Below, one piece after another: positions 25,901 through 34,928 of a stretch of 64,000 nucleotides of DNA (its first letter is position 1; each line of letters starts with the position of its first letter). The translations under genes were made by a program, and so were the position numbers. Below the pieces are notes generated by a model. It searched no databases. It worked only from the letters and a program-made list of their open reading frames with translations, and was not told the DNA's origin. This stretch comes from Chaetorhynchus papuensis (lineage: Eukaryota > Chordata > Aves > Passeriformes > Rhipiduridae), in contig VWYX01000351.1 in assembly GCA_013396525.1 (NCBI GenBank), positions 116,944 to 180,943 of the forward strand. Reading direction: 5' to 3'.

Positions 25901-28289
25901 GGTGATCCCTATGGAATGGGAGAAAAAGAGGTGGAGAGAGAGGAACACCAAGTGTCCCTGACTTTTGAAGCTCCAGCAGCTGTGAGTTTTTGTTTCCAGG
26001 CTCAACTTCAAAATTTACCAGTCTGCTTCCATTTCACTGTTTGGTTTGTGGCAGGAGGAACGGGTGGGCTGGAAAACATGTTAGGTTTTTTTCTTGTGCT
26101 GCATTCTTTGCAAACCTTGCATCTCTGTAGCTGTGGAGCTCCATGGTTCAAACAATATTGTTGCTGCCACTTGAGTATTTGATATTTTGCAGTAATGTGG
26201 CTTGAACTGTACGGTTTTGGCTTTGTGTATTCTGAAATCACTCTGCCTTGGCTGGCACATGTTTATTTCTTAAACTTCTCTTTTTTCACTGCAGGTTGCC
26301 CATATGACCAAGAGCGAGATGTATCTGTATGACACAGCATTCATAGGCCCAGCACTGCTGTTCCTTGACCAATATTTTAACAGCTTTATTGATGAATATA
26401 TTGTCCTCTGGATTGCCCTGGTGAGTCACTTTATTAATTAGCTCTGCCACTAATTCATTGTGTTGGCTGTGCCCAGCTGAGTCCCTTGGAGGGGGATGGG
26501 ACTGAGAAGGAACATCACAGGGTGGATTTGAAGTTGGTGCAGAGCTGAGCAGGGTCACAGTGTCCCTGGCTTGGTGTTGGGACAGTCCTGGGCACCATCT
26601 TTAGGGATGGTCCCTTGAGGGGATCGAGGCACTCCTAGTAAGTTTGCAGAGGACACCAGGATGGGTGGGATGTGGATCTGCTGGAGGGGTCTGGACAGGC
26701 TGGTTCCGTGGCCAAGGCCAACAGTGAGAGGGTCAACCAGGCCAAGTGCCAGGTCCTGTCCTTGGGTCACAACAGCCCCATGCAACTCTCCAGGCTGGGG
26801 GAAGAGTGGCTGGGAAGCTGGGAAGGGATCTGGTAGTGATGGTGACAGTGGCTGAACATGAACCCAGGTGTGCCCAGGTGGGCAAGAGGCCAATGGCCCC
26901 TGGGCTGTTACAGCCATGGTGTGTCCAGAAGGCCCAGTGTGGTGCCCTGTGCTGGCACTGCTGGAGCATCTCCAGTCCTGAGATCAGTTCTGGGCCCCTC
27001 CTGACAGAGACACATTGAGGGGCTGGAGCATGTCCAGGGAAAGGAACGGAGCCGGGGAAGGGGCTGCAGGCCCAGGAGCGGCTGAGGGAGCTGGGAAAGG
27101 GGCTCAGCCTGGAGAAAAGGAGGCTCAGGGGGGACCTTGTGGCTCTGCACAACTCCCTGACAGGAGGGGGGAATGTCGGGCTCTGCTGCCGGGGAACAGG
27201 GCCAGGACGAGAGGAAACAGCCTCAGGCTGGGCCAGGGGAGGTTCAGGTTGGATATTTGAAAAAAAATTTGCTGAAGGAGTTAATCAGGCATTGGAATAA
27301 GTTGCTCAGGGCAGAGGTGGAGTCACCATCCCTGGAAGTATTCAAGAGATGTCTTGATGATGTGGCACCTGGGGTCATGGGTTAAGGGTGATTATGGTGG
27401 CTCTGGGGTGATGGTGGGACTCAATGATCTTGAAGGTCTCTTCCAACCTTGATGACTCTGTGATAGTTTAACGCTTTAAAGCAGTGTAGCAAATATTCAA
27501 AGCTTTGATTAGAATATCTTGCAGATGAATGTTGCTGCCTCATTAGCAGGGGCTCAGTGATGGGCAGTTCAGGGGTGCTCTGGCTGTGCCTTAAGATCTG
27601 GAATGTCTGTCAAAACTCCAGCACCCATCGGGAGAAAGATCTTAAATTCAGCTCATCTGGGCTTATCAAATGCTCGAGTTTAATATACAAAAACAGTGTT
27701 AACCTTTTAGTAAAACTGTGTTGATGTGATGTGAAAAGACGTTGTTTGTGTGGTTATCACCATTCAGAGTTAATGGGGCATTTCACAGTATCTGTGTAGC
27801 TGCTGTAACGCTTCTCCACTCTCTGATTGTAGACTTAAGAGTCTGTCTTGTCTTGGGCTGGAAAGAAGCATTCCCAGAAACTCTTTAGGGGGGGATGCCC
27901 TATCCCTGGAAGTGGCCAAGGCCAGGTTGGACAGGGCTTGGAGCAACTTGGGCTAGTGGAAGGTGTCTCTGCCCATGGCAGGGGTGGAGCTGGATGGGCT
28001 CTAAGGTCTCTCCCATCCCAAGCCAGTCTGTGATTCCACAGTTATTCCCGGAGTTAGAGATTTAGCTCAACGGACCACAGTGCTGTGGCTGTGGAGTGTG
28101 GCTGTTACACCCTTGTGTGGCACTCGAGGAACGTGTGGGTGTAACTGTAGATGATTTTTCCCTGTGCAGATCCTGTCCCTGTTTGACCTGCTCCGATACT
28201 GTGTCAGTGTGTGCAACCAGATCGCTGCCCACCTGCACATCCACGTGTTCCGCATCAAGGGCTGCCCCACGCACTCAAACCACCACTAG
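2375..28289 (+). CDS. CEPT1: CEPT1, choline/ethanolamine phosphotransferase 1 (5' part outside window)
   Basis: This enzyme performs the last step of the Kennedy pathway. It transfers phosphocholine or phosphoethanolamine from the CDP-alcohol to diacylglycerol, making phosphatidylcholine or phosphatidylethanolamine in the ER and nuclear envelope. Exons seen: 2375-2522, 3579-3720, one of 11368-11452 or 19291-19375, 24187-24318, 24964-25122, 26295-26420 and 28170-28289. Together they give 912 nt, or 303 residues plus stop, the length expected for residues 114-416 of the human protein. The first exon carries the full CDP-alcohol phosphotransferase motif D-G-x2-A-R-x8-G-x3-D-x3-D. The rest is mostly hydrophobic membrane segments, ending in the family-typical SNHH tail. 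The sequence fits CEPT1 better than its paralogue CHPT1 (for example VFVVLGTCIAVQLGTNPDW and the IDVTEVQIF exon). The N-terminal exon(s), about 113 residues, must lie left of position 1, since no matching frame was found in 1-2374. The duplicated fourth exon is the unusual feature. Confidence 0.95.
3003..3060 (-). repeat. CR1-like fragment
   Basis: AAGATCATCGAGTCCAACTC is the hallmark reverse 3' end of bird CR1 elements. Only a short piece is present. Confidence 0.6.
3579..3720 (+). CDS. CEPT1: CEPT1 exon, membrane segment after the catalytic motif
   Basis: CTGCAG acceptor and GTAAGT donor. It translates as VFVVLGTCIAVQLGTNPDW, then a hydrophobic stretch, then FYCAHWQTYVSGTLRFG, nearly identical to vertebrate CEPT1. 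It ends two bases into an Ile codon (AT), which either of the two downstream 85-nt exons completes with an A. Confidence 0.95.
5887..6010 (+). repeat. CR1 LINE fragment, interrupted by gap
   Basis: GC-rich segment typical of the CR1 3' coding/UTR region (GAGCGGCTGAGGGAGCTGGG through CTCCCTGACAGGAGG). It is nearly identical to 27053-27175. Confidence 0.8.
6011..6540. other. Assembly gap (Ns)
   Basis: 530 unknown bases immediately after a CR1 segment. The right flank does not continue the CR1 sequence, so the gap probably hides the rest of a repeat plus other DNA. Confidence 1.
7500..7775 (-). repeat. CR1 LINE fragment
   Basis: Reverse-orientation 3' end with hallmark phrases GGACCTTAAACTCATCCAG, CATGGGCAGGGACACC and CAACCTGGCCTTGGACACTG. 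Confidence 0.9.
11368..11452 (+). CDS. CEPT1: CEPT1 alternative exon 'a' of a duplicated pair
   Basis: An 85-nt exon with acceptor CTCCCTCACATGTAG and donor GTAAAG. Joined to the AT left by the upstream exon it reads I, then FDVTESMLCTVAIQLL, TGTLGPWFWNYT, and ends in phase 0 like its partner at 19291. It shares D-V-T-E, L-L, G, G-P and F-W with the partner. The canonical CEPT1 known to me uses the partner (IDVTEVQIF...), so this copy would be an alternative choice. The frame is open, both splice sites are good and the constraint looks protein-like, so it is unlikely to be a decayed copy. No transcript evidence is available here. Confidence 0.8.
13005..13315 (-). repeat. CR1 LINE fragment
   Basis: Begins CATAGAATCCCAGGATGGTT, followed by the GGCAGGGACACCTTCCACTA and CTTGGACACTTCCAGGGAT landmarks of reverse CR1. 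Confidence 0.9.
14224..14610 (+). repeat. CR1 LINE fragment
   Basis: Forward copy: GATGAAGAAAGGCTGGGAGA, GGGACAAGGGGGAATGGCTT, then GGAAGTGTCCAAGGCC. It is longer than most copies in the window. Confidence 0.9.
18022..18130 (-). repeat. Short decayed CR1 fragment
   Basis: AGAATCATGAAATAAGTTGA followed by a CCCCTGCCAGGGGGCATGCC variant of the reverse CR1 3' end. Confidence 0.6.
18481..18600. repeat. TA-rich low-complexity tract
   Basis: Alternating T/A runs with short TATATA blocks over about 120 bp. Confidence 0.8.
19291..19375 (+). CDS. CEPT1: CEPT1 canonical exon 'b' of the duplicated pair
   Basis: An 85-nt exon with a T-rich acceptor ending TAATCAG and donor GTAATT. With the upstream AT it reads I, then [28 protein letters not shown], which matches the canonical vertebrate CEPT1 helix that follows RFG. 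Length and both phases equal those of 11368-11452. The donor (GTAATT) is weaker than consensus, which fits a regulated exon. Confidence 0.93.
19879..19903. repeat. (TA)n microsatellite
   Basis: About 12 uninterrupted TA units, 500 bp downstream of CEPT1 alternative exon b. Confidence 0.95.
21963..22080 (-). repeat. CR1 LINE fragment
   Basis: ATCATGGAATGGTTTGGTTT, then AGACACCTTCCACTGGACCA and CAAGCCCTGTCCAACCTG. Truncated. Confidence 0.85.
23061..23079. repeat. Poly-T run
   Basis: 19 consecutive T bases. Confidence 0.95.
23190..23390 (+). repeat. CR1-related fragment
   Basis: Ends GGGTTGGACTGGATGCTCCT, GGGTCCCTTCCAACTCATAG, ATTCCATG, a forward CR1 3' end. Confidence 0.75.
24187..24318 (+). 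CDS. CEPT1: CEPT1 exon (IPILNIQVK... to GSTIA)
   Basis: 132 nt, phase 0 at both ends, acceptor TTCCATTAAG, donor GTGAGT. It reads IPILNIQVKIFPALCTVAG, TIFSCTNYFGVIFTGGVG, KNGSTIA. The residue after NYF is Gly, where I recall Arg in human CEPT1 and His in CHPT1. Otherwise the exon is almost identical to the family. Confidence 0.95.
24964..25122 (+). CDS. CEPT1: CEPT1 exon ([12 protein letters not shown]... to KLV)
   Basis: 159 nt, phase 0 at both ends, acceptor CGCCGTAG, donor GTGAGT. It encodes [20 protein letters not shown], then IYKKSAVQLFERHPCLYIL and TFGFVSAKITNKLV, a membrane helix plus loop conserved in CEPT1/CHPT1. Confidence 0.95.
26295..26420 (+). CDS. CEPT1: CEPT1 exon (VAHMTKSEM... 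to LWIAL)
   Basis: 126 nt, phase 0 at both ends, CACTGCAG acceptor and GTGAGT donor. It encodes VAHMTKSEMYLYDTAFIG, PALLFLDQYFNSFIDEYIVL and WIAL, a late membrane pair of the enzyme. Confidence 0.95.
26560..27465 (+). repeat. Longest CR1 copy in the window
   Basis: About 0.9 kb of forward CR1 from GGGACAGTCCTGGGCACCAT through the GAGCGGCTGAGGGAGCTGGG segment to the 3' end GACTCAATGATCTTGAAGGT, TTCCAACCTTGATGACTCTG. Frames inside it are broken, so it is a dead copy. Confidence 0.9.
27885..28045 (+). repeat. CR1 LINE fragment
   Basis: GGAAGTGGCCAAGGCCAGGT, CTAGTGGAAGGTGTCTCTGC, ending CCAGTCTGTGATTCC. It lies about 125 bp before the last CEPT1 exon. Confidence 0.85.
28170..28289 (+). CDS. CEPT1: CEPT1 last coding exon with stop
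   Basis: Acceptor CCCTGTGCAG. It reads ILSLFDLLRYCVSVCNQIAA, HLHIHVFRIKGCPTHSNHH, then TAG at 28287-28289. The ending SNHH is the CEPT1 terminus. The stretch just before it (GCPT) differs from the mammalian form. The 3' UTR follows directly. Confidence 0.95.
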   Translation: MLSLFDLLRYCVSVCNQIAAHLHIHVFRIKGCPTHSNHH

Positions 28290-28930
28290 GGATGGGAGCT
28301 GCCGCAGGGGAGTGGAGAAGGAGTTGGGTTTCTACGGAATGGATGAAGACTTGTAGGAGACTAAGGCAAAAAGCAGATAAGAACAAAGTAATTTATAATA
28401 ATCAATGTTGTATAACTTTTCTTCTTTGTTATCAGTAACACTCCTTAACTAGTCTCCTGCCTGAGAGAGTGAATTTCAAGTACACCCTAGTCAACTCTCC
28501 ACGTAGTCAACTCTGTTGGTTCCAAGCCCGGGAAAGCATGCAGGGAGTAATGCTCTGTCTTTGTAATTACCTTGATTACAAATTAATCTCTATATGGTGA
28601 ATGGATCCCCACCAACTGAAGTTTCTAATGTAGTATAATTACAGCTGCAATCTGACTTGCTTTTAATTTTAATATTTCATCATCTCTTAGTGAAATACTT
28701 GTTTAGTGTCCACTTGGAATTTATTTACTAAAGACCTGAGCTGGTAAAACCCAGAGATATCTCACTAAGTTGTGTGGCTGCAGCAGCTGCCAGGTGGGAG
28801 CCAGGCTGGGGTGGTTTTTGCTCGTGCATTGCTGACAAAGCGGTTTCATGCTGAACAGGGTCCTGCGAGCCAAGGGGTGCCCGGCATGCAAAATAGTGTG
28901 GTATCTTTGTCAATTAATTTTATTTTTTTA

Positions 28931-29057
28931 AATAAACATTATCTAAAAAGACAACTTATTTCTCAATTTTCTTCAGTGGAAAAGACTATAAGAAAAAAAA
29001 ATTACTGTTTACTTTTTTATGTATAAAACTTAAAATTTCCTTTCTGCTCTTAATAAA
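28931..29057 (+). promoter_or_regulatory. Candidate CEPT1 polyadenylation signals
   Basis: Two AATAAA hexamers lie 640-770 bp after the CEPT1 stop, at 28931-28936 and 29052-29057, in AT-rich UTR-like sequence. Which one is used cannot be told from sequence alone. Confidence 0.45.
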
Positions 29058-32000
29058 TAAGAATTCTGAGAGCAACAGTTGTCTTCAGATGTGTGTGTTG
29101 CTCTGTCCTGCTTAGACTTGTGAATGACAAACCTGCCTGCACTTTAGAGAGTGCTTTCATGTGGATCATGTTGTCATTCCAGGATCTCCAAGAACTTTGC
29201 CTGCTATATAGTGCAGTAAGTTTGGGGGGTTTTTTTTGTTGTTGTTTTAATACCCTTTTAATTGTGGTGAACTGCATGAGGGACACCAAGTTAGATTAAT
29301 GGAGGGTTTGATTGCATGTTAATGAAGTTCACCTGGTGCCATGGGCCCTGGCACTGAGGGGAACTTCAGCCCCCGAGCAAAGGGGCTGAAGTGCAGAGCA
29401 GGGAGTGTCTCCAAGCAGGATCTGCCTTGGCTGTGTGGGAGCTGCTGGGGACAGAGCTGGAATGCTGGGATCCCATGTATGAAGTCCCAGCCCTCTGACC
29501 ACGGAGCATCTCTCTGAAGATGGGAAGGAAATTCCTCCTCTGTGCTGGGAGCCCAGGCCAAGGCAGTGCCTGTAGACAACTACATGGCTCTGAAGGAATC
29601 AAACACAGCTCATGTTCAGAAAAAAACCAAACCAAAAACCCTCACACCTCAGTAACAAAATCAAAACCTCGCTCAGCTCCTGGAAGCGCTGATGTGGATT
29701 TCCTGTGATACCCCAGTGATTAGAAAATGTGCTCCGGAAGTGGACAGAAAACTCAGTTCCTGCAGTGCCTGGAGAGGTTTGAAACCCTTGTTCCCCCTCC
29801 CTGGGCAGTGCTCAGCGTCCGACTGCCGTGGACTGAGAGATTGGGCTTCCTTGTGTCCTGGCAGGGACAGGACTGGAGGGGACATGGAGGAAGGTGGCTC
29901 TGGTTTAGTGGTTGAAGTGTTTGTGGGAGCAGACCAGGCTGGCCCTGCTGGGCTGTGCTGGGAAGTGGAGCAGAGGTGCCGAGTCCTTTGGCTCAGCCTT
30001 GGCACAGGGATGTGCCCAGTCTTGGGCTTTCTGTGCTTGGAAGAGTCTTGGTTCCTTCCTGCGGGGTGGCACCGTGTCAGCAAGTGAGATGGAGGTCATG
30101 TGTCAGCCTGGGGGCACTGGGGAGTCGGTAACATGCTCATGATGAGGAGGAGATTCTTGTAGGGTTTCCCCACTCCACCCTTGCACTCCCACTTGGAATC
30201 TTGTGAACAGCAGCTTTATGGCAAGTGCAGCTGAGGGTTCTTTGGGCACCTGGCCCTGTGTTCTCCTCAGGGTCCCTGCCAGGCTGGAGACAGGGGATTT
30301 GGTTCCTGCATCCTGACACACCTGGGGCAGCTCCCGAGTGTCCTGAGCTCTGCTCCAAGTGCCTTGATGCCAGGAGCATCTGTGTGTGTGAGGTGACAGC
30401 TCTAGAATGACATTGTTAGATATAAGTGGAATTCAGGGAACTCATTAATTGAGTTTTAACTGCAGTGAGCTGGGGAAAGGGGTGATCTGGACAATGCAGC
30501 CTGTGCTACTGCTCTTCAAGGGGAGCACGTAAAAGTCTGCAGGGGAAGAGCCTGGAAGGGTTTGGAAGTGCCCTTTACAAACCATGTGTTTCCTTTCATC
30601 AGCACGAAGTGGGTGCAAACCTGTTGCTTGGAAAGTCCCTCCGTGGAGTGTGAGTGGTTTCCTCGAATCAGAATCAGTCCAGTGCTTCATCAAGTTCAGC
30701 CTTTGACCAAACACCTCTGTGCTCACTTACCCATGTAAACAAGGAGATTCCTGCTCTCAGTCCTCAGGGGTTCAAGATTAGGCTGCTCCAAATAATTTGT
30801 TACTGATACTTGAGACTGGAGAAGAACCAAAGCCTTTAAAAAGCTGTGTAGGACCAGACTTCCATGTGCAAAACTAAAGCCTGTTGCTGTTCAGGAAATG
30901 AAATAGGACACCTTTTCCCAAGCTTTTCACTCCCTGGAAGTGTGGATGCCCCCAGCCAAGAAAAAATTCCATTTCTCTGCTGGTGCAGTTTCAGTGTTAT
31001 CAGGGAACAGTCACTGCTGGCAATCTAAGCCCTCTAAAGTGCTGCTATGGCTCTGGGTATGGTGACAGATAATGGAATAAATGACCTTTCCACCTGCCTT
31101 GTTTGCGGCCATGGGTCACATCAGACGTGCTTGTGGGGCTGAGAAGGGGAGCAGGGGATTTGTGGGCTCTGCCCAATCTCGTTATGGGCCCTTTCACTTT
31201 CGGTTGTTGTCCAGAAGACACTCAGGAGGAAGAACTTCTGCAGCAGCAGCACCTGGGACTGAGAACATGCCCTGCTAAAAAAATACAGTTCTGCTCTGCA
31301 GGTTTTCTTCTCAATTTGTAAAGAGAAGCTGGAAATTTCCACTGGGTGTTGTGTTGGCTCTTTAAGAGCTGCTGAAGGAGTTCCCTCACTCTGATAAGGG
31401 GTTTAACACAGGAAAGGGGCAGGTCAGGACACCTCAGGGCCTCTTTCTGTGTCATCCAAGTGTCAGCTTTGTTTCAAAGCAGTATTTTCCTCCTCTTCCC
31501 ATCCTACCCAGCTTGCCCCAGGTACCTCCAGTGCTGCTGTGGCCCAGCTGTGAGTGTGGAATGGAGCTGCAGAAGAGTTTAATCATTTCCAGGGTGTGAG
31601 GACTGCAGCAGTTCAGAGGTTATGGTCTGGTGGGCTGGGAGTGGGGTGAGACCAGGGGCTGTTCCTGCCCTGGAGTGGTTCACCTCCAGCAGGGTGAACC
31701 CTCCCAGGACTGTTTGCTGGCACTGAGGCTGCTGGCAGAGGGTGACACATGCCAGAGCATGAAACTTATCTTCCCCAGGGCAGCTGCATAGCAGGGATTG
31801 AGTCCCAAATCAGCAGCGGGGCTGAGCTGCCTGCTGGCCAGGCCCACAGTTGTCTGGATGGTGTGAGTTGGCCAGTGCTCTGCTGGGAACTATGTTAACA
31901 ATTTAGCAGAATAAATGAGCTCTTTCCAGTTCAGGGAAACATTTCTTGGCGCTGTTTTATTTACTGTTGTAGGCTTGGATCAAGTGTTGGGCAAATCTCG

Positions 32001-32264
32001 AGCAGGAAGAAGGATTTAAAAATACACTGTGGGTTGTGCTGATGTGCTGCAATGTGACCCAGCCCCGGTGTCCCTGCTCCCAGCAGCCCCAGCTGAGCCT
32101 TCCCAGTGTGTCCCCAGCAAGCAGTCTGTCCACCCTTTGGGCATTAAAGGGAGGGTGTTAAAGCCAGAACTTAACAAATGCCTATAAAAAACAGGAGAGT
32201 GACTTTTTACATAAGGAGACAGTGAAACGACAAGGAGGAATGAATTTAAACTAAAATAGGACAT

Positions 32265-32495
32265 TTTTAGATGGGATGTTGGGAAGAAACTCTTTCCTGT
32301 GAGGGTGGGGAGGCCCTGGCTCAGGCTGCCCAGAGAAGCTGTGGCTGCCCCATGCCTGGAAGTGTCCAAGGCCAGGCTGGATGTGGCTTGGAGCAACCTG
32401 GGCTAGTGGAAGGTGTCCCTGCCCATGGCAGGGGGTGGGACTGGGTGATCATTAACATCCCTTCCAACTCAAACCATTCTGGGATTTGATGATTC
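32265..32495 (+). repeat. CR1 LINE fragment
   Basis: GATGGGATGTTGGGAAGAAA to CTTCCAACTCAAACCATTCT, a forward 3' end. Confidence 0.9.
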
Positions 32496-33364
32496 TAAGG
32501 CAGCTCCAGCCCTTCTGCTGCAGGAGTTCACCCTAGCCTGGCAGTTAGAGCACTGACTGCATTTGAAAATTCATATATTTTTAAATTTAAGGATGCGTTT
32601 TTGTGTATCTCCTTTCAGCAGCCGAGGAATAACTTTCTGTCAGTTTTTTCTCCAGCAGGAATTAAGCAATCACACAGTCCAGTCCCTTGGGCGATTTATA
32701 ATTGTTTCCAAAAGAACTACTCCCAAAATGACAACCACTTATCAATTTCTCAATGAGATGGTGTTTGCCTTCACAACCAAAAGGTTTGGCATCTCCTCAC
32801 GACATAATGAACAAGCAGGAGAAGGGTGAGGCAAGTGATCTTTTCCAAAGGGATTATTCCTTATAGGTGCCCTTGATTTTCCACACCATTTTCTGCTGTC
32901 GGTTGAACTTTGAAAAAGAAATATAATAATAAAAAAAACCCCAGAAAATTACCACTAACCTTTAATTTCCTGTAGTTAACCCTGTACCACTCTCTCTACC
33001 CATGAGGCGGAACTTGTGGAGCCAGAGAAGACACCCCCGGTGCCAAAAATACCCTTTTTTCCTAACAAATAATTCCTGTTTCCCCTCCAAACACATGTAG
33101 GGGCTGAACAACAAATCAACTATTTTCTTTCAGCAGGGCTGGAGACTTTCACTGCTGTTTGTGCCCTATGCCCAGCCATGTTTCTGTCACATTTGTGCCT
33201 GACTGCATGAAGGGTTTGAAAATAAATGTCCTTTATCTCTCTTGTTTGGGTAGATGTTGCCCAGCTCTGAGAGTAAAAGCCAACTGGCAGCCTGCTGGAT
33301 TTCAGTGCTTGTGCAAAATCCCCCGCTGGGCCTTCCAGTACCACTGCAAAAGTTGTGTTAAACT

Positions 33365-33815
33365 GGATTTGGAGCCACGGGAGGAGGCACCAAGGTGGTC
33401 AGAGGGATGGAGCAGCTCTGCTGTGAGGAAAGGCTGAGAATTGGTGTTGGTCAGTCTGGAGAAGAGAAGCTTTGGGGTGACCTAATTGTGTCCTTTCAGA
33501 ACCTGAAGGAACCACAAGAAGGATGGAGAGAGACTGTGGACAAGAGCCTGGAGGGACAGGACAAGGGGGAAGGGATGCCCACTACCAGAGGGCAGGCTTA
33601 GATGGGATACTGGGGAGAAATTCTTCCCTGTGAGGGTGGAGAGGCCCTGGAACACCATAGCAGCTGTGGCTGCCCCATGCCTGGAAGTGTCCAAGGCCAG
33701 GCTGGATGGGGCTTGGAGCAACCTGGGCAAGTGGAAGGTGTCCCTGCCCATGGCAGGGGTGGGACTGGGTGATCATGAACATCCTTTCCATCCCAAACCA
33801 GTCTGAGATTTCATG
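33365..33815 (+). repeat. CR1 LINE fragment
   Basis: Forward copy from GGATGGAGCAGCTCTGCTGT through CCTGGAAGTGTCCAAGGCCA to CCCAAACCAGTCTGAGATTT. Confidence 0.9.
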
Positions 33816-34007
33816 ACTCCAGGATATTTGATATTTTGATGCCTGCTGGGTACCAAGTGATGGGACAGCCTGGCTGTACGATCCCAGAGAGGAGAATGAA
33901 GCTCTGCCTTCATCCCCAGCCTTTGCTGGGAGAAGTACCTGGCTCAGGTTTCTCTGGGATGGGACCAGTCAGATCTGCAGCCCCAGCCCAGCTTCCCTGC
34001 TGCAGTA

Positions 34008-34013
34008 TTTATT
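34008..34013 (-). promoter_or_regulatory. Candidate DENND2D polyadenylation signal
   Basis: AATAAA on the minus strand about 850 bp after the stop. An ATTAAA variant at 34479-34484, about 385 bp after the stop, is an alternative. Neither is verified. Confidence 0.3.
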
Positions 34014-34866
34014 TCCTGGGTGAGTGCATTTGGAAAGGAGGAGAACCATAATTTAGCTTTAATCTGCTGCTGGCATCACATTTCAGAGAGGAATTGCATG
34101 GTTTTAAGAGAAGTTGGCACCAAGACCAGACCCGAGGAGGATGGAGTGGGATGGAACAAATCCTTCCTCCCTCCCCGAAGCTGTTGATCAGCTGTTTCCC
34201 CCTTGACACCCCACAGCCACGTGGCCTTCACAGTTTGCTCCAGCACAAATAAATAACCTGCTGGAAATGAGTATTTTTGTTTCCTTAGAAAGCCAAACTT
34301 GGCTCTATGTGGCACCCGTGATGCGGCAGCTGCAAGAGAGGAAACCACTAAACCCCCCCCCACCTGCTCCTGCTGGTGTTTAACAATGGCTCAATAAAAC
34401 AATATAAAATAGTTGATAATAACAAAACCTCAGGAATTGTTCAATGGGATGTTCCTTATTTGCAAACCCCAGGTTTGTTTTAATGAGAAGTAACACTATT
34501 TCCTACTCATCCCTTTTCCCCCCCCTTCTAATAATTACTCTAAACCCCTGTTGTCCTGCAGCCAGCCCTGGCTGCCCTCCCTCTGTGTGAGGTGCTGGGG
34601 GGACAAGGACTGGGCAGGGCCAAGCACTGGGAGTCACAGTCTGTCCCTGGAGCAACCACAGCTGGGAAAGAAATCCCAGCCTGGCGCTAGTTCGTGCAAA
34701 GAGTTTTCCAGTGCAATGATGCCCTGAGGAAGAAAGGGCAGGGACTGGTGCTCAGTGCTGCCCAGGCAGCTCAGGAGTCCCAGGTGGGCAGGAACAGAGT
34801 CCAGTGTGGTGCTGCTGGCAGGGGTGTGTCAATCCCAGTCCTGCTCCTCTGCTCCTGGGCTGGACT

Positions 34867-34928
34867 TCAGGAGTCTCTTCGGTGCTTCTTCTGTTCATAG
34901 TACTCTGTTATTTTCTGCTGGAAATACG
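34867..34928 (-). CDS. DENND2D: DENND2D last coding exon
   Basis: Acceptor CTCCACAG. Encodes AYFQQKITEYYEQKKHRRDS followed by TGA at 34869-34867. The human counterpart contains YFQQKILEYEEQKK, so the end of the gene is secure. Confidence 0.93.

Larger units (their letters stand above)
29058..34007. other. Spacer between convergent CEPT1 and DENND2D
   Basis: No coding exon was recognised. It holds two forward CR1 copies (about 32265-32495 and 33365-33815) and unique mixed-composition sequence. It is bounded by the 3' ends of two genes, so no promoter is expected and none is obvious. Confidence 0.6.
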